Shown here one piece after another: positions 50,524 through 62,297 of a stretch of 64,000 nucleotides of DNA. A program made the position numbers and the translations under genes. The DNA is from Lanius collurio (Eukaryota > Chordata > Aves > Passeriformes > Laniidae). Below the pieces are notes generated by a model. It was not told where the DNA came from, ran no database searches, and saw nothing but the letters and a program-made list of their open reading frames with translations. Location: positions 26,302,125 through 26,366,124 of the forward strand of contig JACBWW010000004.1 of NCBI GenBank assembly GCA_020086605.1. The letters are read 5' to 3'. Every line of letters begins with the position of its first letter. The stretch's first letter is position 1.

Positions 50524-53500
50524 ACTGAGAAAAAGCAGCAATTGCACTCTGACTGTACGCAATCACTGCCAGCGCGAGAGTGAGTGGCATGAACGAGCCT
50601 ACCTTCAAGGCTGGGCAAAACTGAAAGGGACCTAGTGAATTACCTAAAATAAGCAAAACCCCCCAAAAAGAAAGAAAAAAATTCATGTAAGGAAAGGGCA
50701 TGCACTTGTGTGTGTGCATAAGGGAGAAAATGGATATGGATGAGCAAGTACATGAATGTTAACTGAAGAAAAAGTAACAGGGGTATGAGACATTAAAAAC
50801 CCCTAAATTTCCCACAGCCATGAATTAGGTTTCCTAGTGTATATTCACATTTTTGCCGCTTGCTGGGAAAGTGGAGCTGTGGCTTTTGCGAATGTTCACC
50901 TTTGTGCTATTTGCTTTTACAGTATTATGTGAAACATCAAAGTGAGAGGACAATATATGTCAAAGCATGAATCTATTCTTATATAAGAAATAGACAAAGA
51001 GCAATTTAAAGTGTAGCAAAGCCATCACTGAAAATAGAAGCTGTGTCAAGAGCTTCTAGCATGCTTCTTAAAAAAAAATAGCTGTAATCCAAAAGCCATG
51101 TCTGGAGAACAATGGGGGGATGTGGGAGTGCTGAAAAGTCAATATAGGTGGATGGGAAACAGATCTACAGCAACTCAGAAAGCAAAAGGTCAAAGCAAGT
51201 AGACAGGGAGAGTACAAAAGGGAGTAGAAAAAGGAAAGACACATAAATAGGAAGACACAGAGGAAGAGATATTGTCTTCTGTTTACGTTTTGCTTTAATT
51301 TATATACTTTGTCATATGTTACATAAATTAAAAAGAAATTATATACAAGGCTATAAATATACTTCTGAATTCTAATGGCTCTCTAAACCCAACAAAACCC
51401 ATTCTTATGCCACTAGATCCATTTGATGTCTTCTATTTCTGGTATCATTTATTCTTCATATCTACATATATATGTATATGCAGTATCTTTTAGGCAATGG
51501 TATCTATACATACATGCAATGAGTATGCCTACATCATTGTGTGTATCCAAACTCCTCTTTTTCACACACATACATAACCACAGCACAAAAATGTTGCTAA
51601 CCAAGATCAAGTACAGAATGGCAGTAATTTAGTACATAAAGAGAAGAGCAAAAATTAAAACAAGCATCATGTGACTGCAAATGCAATAACCACACAAGAG
51701 ACAAAAGACATGACATTCATGACTAGTAAACATTGCATTGTTATTGTTATTTTAGCTTTGCCACAGGCATGCAGTTTGTTGAAACAGAGATGCAGAACTT
51801 TGCCAGCAATGATCCTCTTTTTATATCTTTTACCACAGACTTGCATTTAAACTGGATTTGGAGTTGAAAACTTTGGGCTGACTGCCCCTCTCATTTGGGG
51901 GGAAAAAAGCATAAAAGGGGACACACTACTTCCAACACCTCAATGACTCTCACCTGTGAGGTTATCTTGTCTTTTCTTTCCTTCAGGATTAGGAGTTTAA
52001 ACTTGATCAGGGCTGTAAAGTTTGGCAAGAGCAGAGAGATCCTACAAAAGAAGTTAGTTTAATGAGGTGTGTCCTGGGGATTGGACCAGAGAGGCAGCCC
52101 ATCCATGCATGTTGCCCTTGCTTTCCCGAGCACTCGATGGGAAGCCTGAGGGCATCCTGGGCTCTGCCCTTGCAAGGGCACTTTCCAGCTGGGTGCTGAA
52201 GAGCTTTCAGGGTGCTGCACAACTCCCTGCCTTCCCTGCGCTCTGTCCGTGCCTGTGCTGTGCCTGTGGGGCCTTTAGAGCCGGTCCTGTCAATCAAAGG
52301 CACGTTCCTGTGCAAGGTCAGGAGCAGGCCTGAAACCCACCTCGACATCACTGATACAAATGAAACAGGAGTCAGGTGCACACTTACTGTATGAGGAGGC
52401 TTTGAGAGTCCAGCACTCCGTTTCCCCACTCAGCAGCAATATTCTCTAGCATCCATTATCAGTATAACTGTTCTCTCTCACACCAGCTGCTTCTCTCAGC
52501 CATAAGGTGATCATTTTGACATCATTTCTTGCCGTAGAATGTTGAGGAAGACAATTCTGCCCAAAGGGAAAGATATATGATGAGTGGCATGTAACAGATG
52601 TGTCCTATGTGGCCTCATGTCACCCCAAGACACCTCATTTTATCAGTTGTCCCACCTGTTATATAGTGCATCACACATTTATCGGTGATACCCTGCATCT
52701 CTACAACCAATCTAGTTTTTTCTGTAAAATCCACTGCTGTGAGGTTTGTGCTTGTAAAATTAAGTGATTGCAACTCATTTATTGGTACTATTAAAATGCA
52801 TTTCATTCGGTGTACTCTCACTCAGCAGTTTGACACATTTCTTCATGGATTTTAAAATCCAGTTTTAAAATCTGGAATTACAGAAGGTAGGTTTCCACTG
52901 TGTGGAATGTGAATACTTAAGCAGAAAGATATGGATATTTAATGTTATTATTAATACAAATTCTCTTTCACTGATAATAGGCAGGGAATATTTTCCTTAA
53001 ATTACTTTTAAATTTTTTTTTCCAGGGGAAAGGGCCAACCTCAGTCATTGCTGGACTAAATTTTATACTTGCTTGCGTTTGTGTTCAATAAATGGGAACC
53101 CCTTATGAATGTTTTTTTTTCTTCATGTAAAGTTGACAGCGAAATTCCCATTTTTTTTGACAGTGACTGCTATGTCCCTAAATCCTTAGGAGCAAAGCTT
53201 CAAACATTACTAACTCCTTTAAGTTTTGGCTAGAGTTCTCAAGTAAAGTTGATAAAAGTATTCCAAATCTTTATGTTCTAAAACTGCCTGTGCATAGATC
53301 ATGATGGAACTCCTATTGAGGCAGATCCCCTCCTCACCCATGTAAATTTTATACAAAGAACTTCTATGAATTGCTAGTTATTGCCTGAGAGTAAGAAAGT
53401 TCTGCTAACTTACAATTATATGAGATATTTAATATCAACCACAATATGTATTTAAATGTCTGCTTTATTCTAAAAACAATGGACTATATAACCTAAGGCT

Positions 53501-53655
53501 GCAGTATTTTCATGCTCGGTCTCACAAAGCGAAACTTGGTTTAAAATGAAGTTTTAATTATTTTGTAACTGAATAGAATTGGAGTTTTTTCTTCCCAGCA
53601 TTTTGTACGTCATTTTAACTACTAGTAACAAATAAATAAAATATCTTCTCTAGCC
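50524..53655 (+). other. GREM1: GREM1 3' UTR (about 3.1 kb)
   Basis: From the TAA to the tandem poly(A) signals near 53.63 kb the strand has no other gene, and a long 3' UTR of about 3 kb is typical of vertebrate GREM1 mRNAs. It is AT-rich with scattered ATTTA motifs (for example near 53434 and 53451), which in such mRNAs can reduce stability. A G+C-richer block at about 52060-52400 differs from its surroundings. An earlier AATAAA at 53087-53092 could give a shorter form. Confidence 0.75.
53631..53640 (+). terminator. GREM1: Tandem overlapping AATAAA poly(A) signals of GREM1
   Basis: Two overlapping AATAAA hexamers at 53631-53636 and 53635-53640 are followed within about 20-50 bases by GT/T-rich DNA (CTGTGTCTATTGTTGTTTGG), as expected of a strong cleavage site near 53655. 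They are the best poly(A) signals after the GREM1 stop. Confidence 0.75.
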
Positions 53656-53662
53656 TGTGTCT

Positions 53663-53752
53663 ATTGTTGTTTGGTTTTTTTGGTTTGGTTTTTTTTTTGG
53701 TTTTTTTTTTTGTGTATGTTTTCTTTTTAGTTTTGTGGGGTTTTTTTTCTTC
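53663..53752. repeat. T/G-rich low-complexity tract just after the GREM1 poly(A) site
   Basis: About 90 bases of TTGTTTGG/GGTTTTTT units. On the RNA it would be a long GU/U-rich downstream element, which favours 3' end formation. Its hydrophobic open frame is an artefact. Confidence 0.85.
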
Positions 53753-54679
53753 CTTAAGTTTCCAGCTCTTTCTAGATCTGTTGTACTTTATCCTGACTTC
53801 TGTGGTTTCTTCTAATTATAAAAGGCTTTACATTATGACAATAAGACATTGAGACAAGCAATGGCACCATCATTCAACACAGCTACTTCAATAAGGTTCT
53901 TAAATGAGATCTGTCACTTCCCCCTCACCCTTCCACAATTTATAGAAGGAAAATCTCAATCTTTGCTCACACTTTTCCCCTCATAAACCATATAGTGACA
54001 GTTCAAAATATAAATCAGCCTTGAATTGTTGTAGAGTTAAAGCTGGAGTTGGCCTGCCTGCCTATCTCAGTTTCATGTCTAGCTATCAGTTTAGTCCCAG
54101 TTCTAGAAAAAAAGACTAAGGAACACCTTTACAATACAGCACATTACAAGCTGCAAATAGGGACAGAGGAGATGAAAAACAATTATAAGAGAGAACAGGA
54201 AGATTTGTCCCTGCTGGCAGCTCATGTGTAAGGCCAAGGTTGTGGAAGGACTGCAACCAGAGAGAACAGATTTCCTCAACATTTTCACCCTTTTTAGTTT
54301 AGTCTTCCTTCATGTCTAGCTTTGTTGTGCTTCCAAAACTTACTGCAAAAGATAATAAAATTAGCTAAGAATCATTATTTTTGCAAGGTGACTTTTTCTG
54401 GTCTGAGATATGGACACAGTAGAGCAGAGTAAGCTTCTTTGAAAAGTTTATATTTCTTTATTTGAATATTTAAACCAGATAAAAACCTCCTGGGCTTAGC
54501 TTTCTAGTACCCCATGGTACCGTGGTCTTATTATTTATATATTAACATATAATTTCATTATAATTTATATTTTTCCTGTGTACCAGCTTCGAATTGAAGA
54601 TACCTCCCATGTGCTTTACAGTTAGTTACACTGTTCAAAAGAAGGTAAGAGAGAGAGAATTCACACACCTTTATCTGCT

Positions 54680-54990
54680 GTCAGGGGCGCAGACAGAAAG
54701 GAGACCATCCTTGTCTCTGTCCCTGGTGAGACAGGCTGGATCTCTGCTGGGGGTTTCTGTGTGTGCTCTGCCATCCGTGTGGGGCGCCGTTAACGCGCGC
54801 TCGCCTTGTCAGACCGAGGCACCCAGAGAGGGCTGGCTTTGCCGAGCGTGAGCTCCCATCTGAGCAGCAGATGTGCACGGTAGGTACAGCTGGGGCAGCT
54901 GGACAGACAGCACCGTGGCTCTGCTCCAGCTGCCTGTCACCAGCAGTGCCTGGTTGGGAACAGGGACCTTGCCTTTGCAAAAATGATGTG
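54680..54990. other. GC-rich, CpG-containing islet downstream of GREM1
   Basis: About 300 bases with raised G+C and a CpG cluster (GGGGCGCCGTTAACGCGCG near 54781-54799) in otherwise AT-rich DNA. A donor-like CACG|GTAGGT follows 54879. It might be a small promoter, an enhancer or a non-coding exon; I cannot assign it. Confidence 0.45.
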
Positions 54991-55023
54991 GTAACTTCAC
55001 CTTGTAAGTTACCTTCTGCTCAG

Positions 55024-55212
55024 GTAAAAAGAACCCAAACCAAACAAAAAAACCCCAAACCAAACTGAACACTCACCACCTAAATGTAAAACCCAACTCA
55101 AAAGAAAAAAAAACCAAAACCCCAAAAAAACCCCAAACAAACAAACAAAAACCCCCCAACCAACCAAACAAAAAACAAAACAAACAAACAAAAAAAACCC
55201 CAAAACAAAAAA
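55024..55212. repeat. Long A/C-rich low-complexity tract
   Basis: About 190 bases, nearly all A and C on the + strand, with irregular CAAA, AACCCC and CCAA units and C-runs at 55053-55056, 55120-55123, 55131-55134, 55152-55157 and 55198-55201. The minus-strand open frames across it (rich in Phe, Val, Leu, Gly) are artefacts of the repeat. Confidence 0.92.
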
Positions 55213-58200
55213 GGAGAATTAGAACTGCACCCTTGGGGCTGATGTTCTTTTTTCTCTGTAGTTACCATAGGTTTCCTGAAGGAGAACAACCAAGTGAAAA
55301 AAGCTTGGAAATTATTCACTCCAAATAACTCAAACCTGCCTCAGAAACCACTTCATTAATTGTTGAGATACAACAGTCAATTTTGGCAGAAGAATGCCCA
55401 AAATGTTTTCTGAGTTGTCCTGCTTACCTGGATGGTTGCAATGCACTAACCAAAGGGGAGAGCTGCATCATTTAAATTTTAAGGAAGTGAAAAATTAATG
55501 TATATTTGTATTTAGCCAAAACAATGCAGATATCACTGGTATGTATTTTAATAACCATCAGATTTATCTTTTTTTTTTAATCAGCTGAGACTGAAACCAG
55601 AAATTCCCAGCAATGCACAAGTATCACAATGAATCCCAGTGCAGATTTTCGATGCTACCTTGCAATGCATTTACATAAAAACATCTGAAGCCTGTCTGCA
55701 CTGCCTGCCTGGGAATGTAGATGATGACTTTAAGGTGCCCTTTGACAATGTGTGGCTTCTGGCTGCCTGAATTCTTTCTCTATCTTTCATGAGTCTGGGT
55801 GGAGAACAGAAATTTTAATTGTCACTTGCTCTCTTTCCTATTATTTCCCAGAAGTTTGAAAATAAAATTCATAATAATTTTTTTTTTTGAATAATCAAGG
55901 AACAAGCTATGAGAATCAAACTCTATACTGATGTAAAAAAAAAAAAGATTATTTGGGATTGCATTAAAACCCTACAAACTTCTAGACTGTCATAAGCAAT
56001 AACCCCTCCTTGCTGTGGTACAGATGTAAATCACATAGCTTTGGAGATGGGTCAAATGGAAAAATTACACTGACTCATAATAAAAGTTCTGCAAAGAAAA
56101 TTTGAACTTGATATATTTGCATTTCTTTTTTAAAGAATGCCTTTTGGAAAAAAAGGAACATTCCAGTTCATATTACAAGAGCACAAAATAACAAAGGTTA
56201 AAAAAAAATCTCTTTCTCTTTCCAGAATATGTGAGAGCTAAATCTTACCTTTCCACGGTTTCTGGCAATAAAGCAATAGGAAAGAATTAATGTGTAATTT
56301 ACAGCTCATATGGGACAGAATACTCAAATTCATTAATCATAATTTTATTGTATGGCATCACTCCTGAGCACTGCTGAGATTTCTGATTAATATAATGATG
56401 AATTTGCAGACAATATTGTTTTCCTTTTAATTCAACTTTTGTAATTCAGTTTTTGAGGTGTAAGGACACATTAATTTCTGTATTTAAGAGAAGAGACATA
56501 CTCTCATTCTTAGCTTTGTATTAGTGCATTGTTCTATACAGAGAATTAAAAAACCATGCTATACAAAAGTAACATAAATGTATTTATCTCTCTAAACAAA
56601 GGTGTAAAAGCCAAGGTGTGCATTAGATATATTTAGAAGTCTGAAAAATGTATACTGGATAAGATTATACATAAAAGTATTGGCCACTGTGCCAAGCTTC
56701 TTAACAACACACTTTAGGAGTGATTAATATAAATAGTGTCAGTAATGACACTACTTACAAGAGTAGTCTTGAAGAATTTCTTTTTTAAGGATGGAGACAG
56801 GGTTTTGCTTACTCAGTTAAGTTTGTTTCTAGAGAATTACACTTAATGGATGAAGTCTTGCTGAACTTCTCTCTTTAGGACCTGAAGGACCTTGAATGTT
56901 CCTTCGCAAACAGATGTTCATGAGGAACATGATTTCCATTTTTGTTGTTAATTTGTTTCAACTTCAAATGAATGAAGAGACTAGAATTTGGGTGTGAAGT
57001 TAGATTTAGCAAATAAAAAGGAGAAAGAAAACTATGTGTACAATGGAAAGAACTTACTGAATGGATCTAAATCCAGTGGTAGGTAATTTGATCTAATTTT
57101 TGCAGAAAGGCAAATGCCAGATGTTTGCTCCACTTTGATCTTAATAACACTTTAAGCTGCAGACAATAAGATTGGTTTAAAATTTATTGTCTCTTTGATT
57201 TCTTCATTCTAATGCTTTTTAAATTCTTTACACAAGACAGATCTATATATAGGCAACTGGGGTGGCATCAGAAGCATTGTGTACTTAAGACATTCTTGAA
57301 AACCTCAGTATGGAACAGTGTTTGCTTTTTTATGCATCAAAACAAAGCCAGATTTTATACAAGCAACATTCAATTTTCATTTTATTATAATGTCTCTTTT
57401 TATTTTGCATATGAAGTTCTGACTGTCGCATCTGTGGCACAGCTCCTTATATGCTTTTATCTTTCAATAACCTTATTAAAAGTCAAGACAATATATTAAA
57501 TCAACATTAAGCAGGAGGAGTTGAAAGTTAAGCTAATCCATTCCTTTGCATTGGGAGTGTAATCTATTTAGATTTCTAATTTTGCCATTTGAGTTGCTTT
57601 TAGTGGTTTTTTTTGTACAGAATACGCTTTCTAAAAGAACAGCTGCTGCGGAATGGACACCAGTGAAAGCTCCTGAGGAACCATAACATCCAAGAGGTGT
57701 CCAACTTCCCTTCAGTCTGGATCTTCACATTCAAGAAGAACATTGCTCTGTGAATGTGAGTTGAACTCAGAGCTGCTTTTTAAGTGGTCTCAGGTTTCTC
57801 ACAGGGTAACTTGTGTATTCACTACTACTGAGAAATGGTGAAAAGCAAGTGAGACTCAAAACAAACAGTAGAGCAAGAACAATTGTTAAAAAGAAGTAAA
57901 TAGAAAAAGAAAGCAGGCTGAATGTCTTATCATGATTCTCTGGCATCTGTCCCTTAGATCCATGCATGATGTCTCAACAATTGGTTTCACTCTGCTCATC
58001 TCAGTAGTCTGAAAGTTCAAAAAGTCAGAGTCAGTTTTTCTCTGAAGGAAATTCTGAACTTTGTCTGGTGATGAAAATGCCATCACTCAGCCAGCTGAGA
58101 GAACAGCTACCCTGGCAGGTCTTCTTAAGCTGTCAGCCTTGATGGACTATCAGAAGTCAGCAGGCTCCCTACTCCTGTATCACCAAGTTTAGTTCTTGCA

Positions 58201-61200
58201 ACAAACTCCTTTGTAAGCCAAAAGAAAAATTCTGTCCTTCAGAACCAAATATTTTAGTTTATTACCAGGGACAAAACATTATACACAGATGCCCAAAAAA
58301 CCTGTTTGTCTCTTTCTATCACATAAGCATGGTAAGTGAGAAGACTTGCAATTACCTCACCTCAAGAGAGAAATTGGGTAAAAAAAAAGACTCTTCCAAT
58401 GAGAATTGTTCAAATGTATCTTCATCTTCCTTACCACCGCTGTAACTACAGAGGAAAAAATATCATTATTTATCACTATTACATTGAAATAGTGTGCATA
58501 ATTCCATGCACATTTTGCCATTCCTCTCCTTGACACGATATACCACCTTGTGCCATTTGAGAAGGGGCTGTTTGAAAAGGCTAGACAACCAAGTCACAAA
58601 ACATAAGGAGGTTTAAATGGTATTTGATTTCAATGTGGAAGAACTGATCTTCTAAAAAGACACTAGTTTTCTATAAAGGCATGATATTATGAGACTGAAA
58701 ATCTTTTTCAACACTGGCTTTTGTGTATCACAGCTGAAAAGCACACAAATTCTACACAAGGAAATTTAATGGAAGCCACACAAGGAAAGATTTTAGCCTC
58801 GACATTTATCTTTACCAACACATGGAACCACCTTGATCTGTTTTACTGTTGGTGAAAAACGAAGGTAGTGTCTATTTCACAGCAGAGGATAGGAAGTAAG
58901 AGTCAGTGTGATGAATGGTGAAAAGAAACAGAGGGCAAGAGCGAAGAAATATGAGCGTCAGGTACTGATCTCAAAGATGAGGTCTAGTCTGCTGTCAGAA
59001 TGTGTCTAAATAGCTTATTAACAACAGGAGAGATGTTTTGGCATTAGTGTGAAAGAAGGAGTGTACTCAGTTTGTACTGCATTGTCAGAAGTAAGCCATC
59101 TGCACAGAGTACAGTTTATATCTGTGAGATATAAATAGACTATGCAAGCACAAATCAAGCACACATCAATTCCTGTGAAAATATTCACTTATTTCAAGGC
59201 ATTTATCCAGTAGATGACACAGCAACAATCTCTACCATCTCTATCAAATCTGTCAAATTCACTCACAGGAGGCATAGCTGTACTTCAGTATGGTATAGAA
59301 ATCCCAGAAAAGTTTTAACCTCATGAACTTGTTACAAGTAATAATTTAATTGTAAAATCTTGAAGTTTATTCTTTAATTGGTATTAGTCAATGGGTGAAA
59401 CAAACCCCACTTTCTCCTACCAGGGAAATCTTTTACTCTTCTGTAACAATTGCAAATGCATCAATTTAGAATGGTGTAATTTTGTCTCTCCGGTTCTCTT
59501 CCCATTTAACCTGTCAGTTCCAACAGCAGCTCAGTTTCCATCTGGGGCTGACATGCTGGGAAAATGAAGACCAAAATTACTAGGTGAGGTGACACTGAGG
59601 GGTTTATGCAAAGGGGAACCCCTGGAAAGGGGGGTACTTATATCTTACTCTTGCTGGCAAGGGATTGAATTAAGGGAGGCCTGCAGTATCAGAAAGACAT
59701 CTGCAGGGCACCCTTGACACGAGTTCAACAACTTGGTGCTGAAATCTCTCCCTATCAATGTCAGTACAACCAGCATCCCCTGGGAAGTAACCTGATTTAT
59801 TATTACATGCCAAGTATTTTACTGATATTTAGGGAGTGCTTCATTCAATATTGCAGGTCTTGCTTAATTTAGACACCTACGTTTCATCTCCAGCAACTTG
59901 CAATAAGTAAGTTTTTATTTGATTTATTATTTCTTTTCCAAAAGAATTAGTATTTGGCAATACTAATTAGTTTTGGTTCTGGAGTTTTCAGATTTCAGAG
60001 GCTTCATTAATTAAATTTGCTGATAAACAACATACTGTCTGGTAGCTATAGAAATAGGTTCTCCAATAACCTATAGATTTTGTCTCTAGGAATAAACTAA
60101 TCATAGGGTCTATTCAAGTGAAATGCTACAAGGGAACTACAGACAGAACCTTCCCTCAGGGCTCAGTGTTGGTGCATTGAAGTGAGGTGTATACCTACAG
60201 TATTCATTCAGGTCAAAACAGCCTGGAAGTTGGGGTGACAGCTCTGAATTTTCCAGCTTCAGCCTTAGTCTGGCTTTGCATAAAACCCTAACCTTACAGC
60301 ACAACCTCAGACAGGACTGGTTTCATGCAGAGGACACAAGTTGCCAAAGCCTGTATATAGGGCTGTGTTTGACTTCCATAAGGTAAGGCCTGGAGTGCAG
60401 ATTTCCCTCTGAGCTGAGATCAGATGTTACACCCCGAGGCACAGGTCGGTGTGTCCATCATGCACAGACGAGATCGTCTGCACCTCTCGGTTGGAGAGGG
60501 ATGTTATTTTCTTAAGGAGCAGGATGTTATTCCTAGAGGTCTGCCCCTTGGTAGGGTCAAGAGTAATATTTTATGGTTAATGTTTATGATTAATATTGGC
60601 TGTGGCCTTTCCTTTCAGAATTTGTATGGTGTCAGTTCGGGTTGGTAGGGGGAAAGCTTGACAAGGTTAAGGCGTGAACCAAATACTCACTTTTCCTTCC
60701 AAAGTAAATACTACAACAACAATGCACATGGGAACCGAGCAGCACATGCCTAAATCAAACCAGAAGATTCATACAGGGAACTAAAACAGTAGGGTCCAAG
60801 AGAGTGGGTTTTGCCTTTTTGTTTTCTTAGTCCAAAGGATACATTTTCAGAAAGATGCCTTGGGAATTAGCTCAAAACAATCCCGCAAAGGGCAGTTTGG
60901 TATCAGATTTCTCGTGCTCACATTACTTAAAAATTAATATTGTTTTCACCCCCGTTCTTTAAAAAACTCTGCTGAATAAGATAAGGTAACTGATTCTCAA
61001 CTGTTTAATGCTGTTTTAAGGAAAAGAACACGCTTCGCAATGTGATCCAAGTTTACACTGATTCTTACTTTTGGAAAATATCCCAATCAGCTTCCTGACT
61101 TTGAATAGGGTCTTCAGATTCATATGCAACTTGTTCTATTTTTAAGAACGTTACCTCAGAAACTATCCTCCTTTCATATTTTTTATTAATGTCATAGTTT

Positions 61201-61621
61201 CACAACAGGCTTGCAGGTCGACTTGGTTTGATATTTTAGAGAACACTTAAGACAAGAAGAGATGGGAAAGTTCTTTTAAGATCTAAAGGTGTTTTTGTTG
61301 CAGGGACATAGCATATGGTCCCAAAGCTTGCTTTCTGTGGCAGTGTCATATGGTGAAAGCCTTCAAAAAGATATTATTAAATGTAAATAATATAGACAAC
61401 TTCAGAAATGTGTGCAAGAAGCAGTCTCAGAAACTCATCTTGGATCTGCATCACCATTTTGGAGTGCTGGAATGCATCATCCAAGGGGTGTGGTGGGGAA
61501 GACCATTGTGTGAGACTTTCTGATGATGACTTTAAATCTGGAAGAGAGGACAAAATTCGGGCCTTGGCCTTGTCTCTTACTCATTCTTAGGAAATAATTT
61601 TTGTAATCAGAGAATACATTG

Positions 61622-61673
61622 CACATTGTGCTTTCCTTTAAAATTCTCACATTGTGCTTTCCTTTAAAATTCT
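61622..61673. repeat. Perfect tandem duplication of a 26 bp unit
   Basis: The 26 bases at 61622-61647, beginning CACATTGTGCTTTCC, are repeated exactly at 61648-61673 with no spacer and no mismatch. There are only two copies, and the flanks are unrelated. Confidence 0.95.
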
Positions 61674-62265
61674 ATTTAAATATCTTTCAAATCTTTAATA
61701 TCATTGAACTTTAGACCCTAAGGGTAGCAATGTGACCTATAATTAAAACCCCACCTTGAATGCATAGCCTTTCTGCATTTCTCAAAGACAGGAATGGCTA
61801 CGGATGCTCTGAATCACATATAAAATGAGCACTCTCAGCCTTCATCAACACTTCAATGGAAATCAAAGATTCTCAAAATAAAAAACATAGGGACATAACA
61901 CACTTGTCTGATTCATAGTCAATCAACAGCCCAAAATACTGCTACAGATGCTGCAAAGGAGATATGCAAAGAGAACTTTAAAACATCACAGTGTTTCCAT
62001 TTTTGAGGTTAATAAGAGAAGCAAAAGATAAAAAATATAGACTTCAAAATCTAAAAACGTTTCCCTTGATGTGGTCCTTTGGAGCTCAATTGTATATGGC
62101 CATTTGTGGGTTAAGCTTTTTGTATCAAGCTGATTTCAAGTTTTACTGCTCAGCTACTGAAATATTTGTAGAATTCTCAGTGGTTGATTTACACTATCTT
62201 GATTAGTTATGAATCATATGGTGGAGTTTTGTGCCTGACTGTGACTAATTGAATCTGAAATGAAA

Positions 62266-62297
62266 ACTTGTAAGTACTAACAAAAACACTTACAAGT
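62266..62297. repeat. 10 bp inverted repeat with a 12-base loop
   Basis: ACTTGTAAGT (62266-62275) and its reverse complement ACTTACAAGT (62288-62297) flank a 12-base A-rich loop. A chance occurrence cannot be excluded. Confidence 0.6.

Noticed and set aside
50233..50562. 109-codon minus-strand frame opposite GREM1
   Set aside because: It is the shadow of the GREM1 coding frame and has no domain of its own.
53664..53852. Hydrophobic 62-codon frame after GREM1
   Set aside because: It is a translation of the T/G-rich tract downstream of the poly(A) signals.
55009..55319. Hydrophobic minus-strand frames suggesting membrane proteins
   Set aside because: They are translations of the A/C-rich low-complexity tract.
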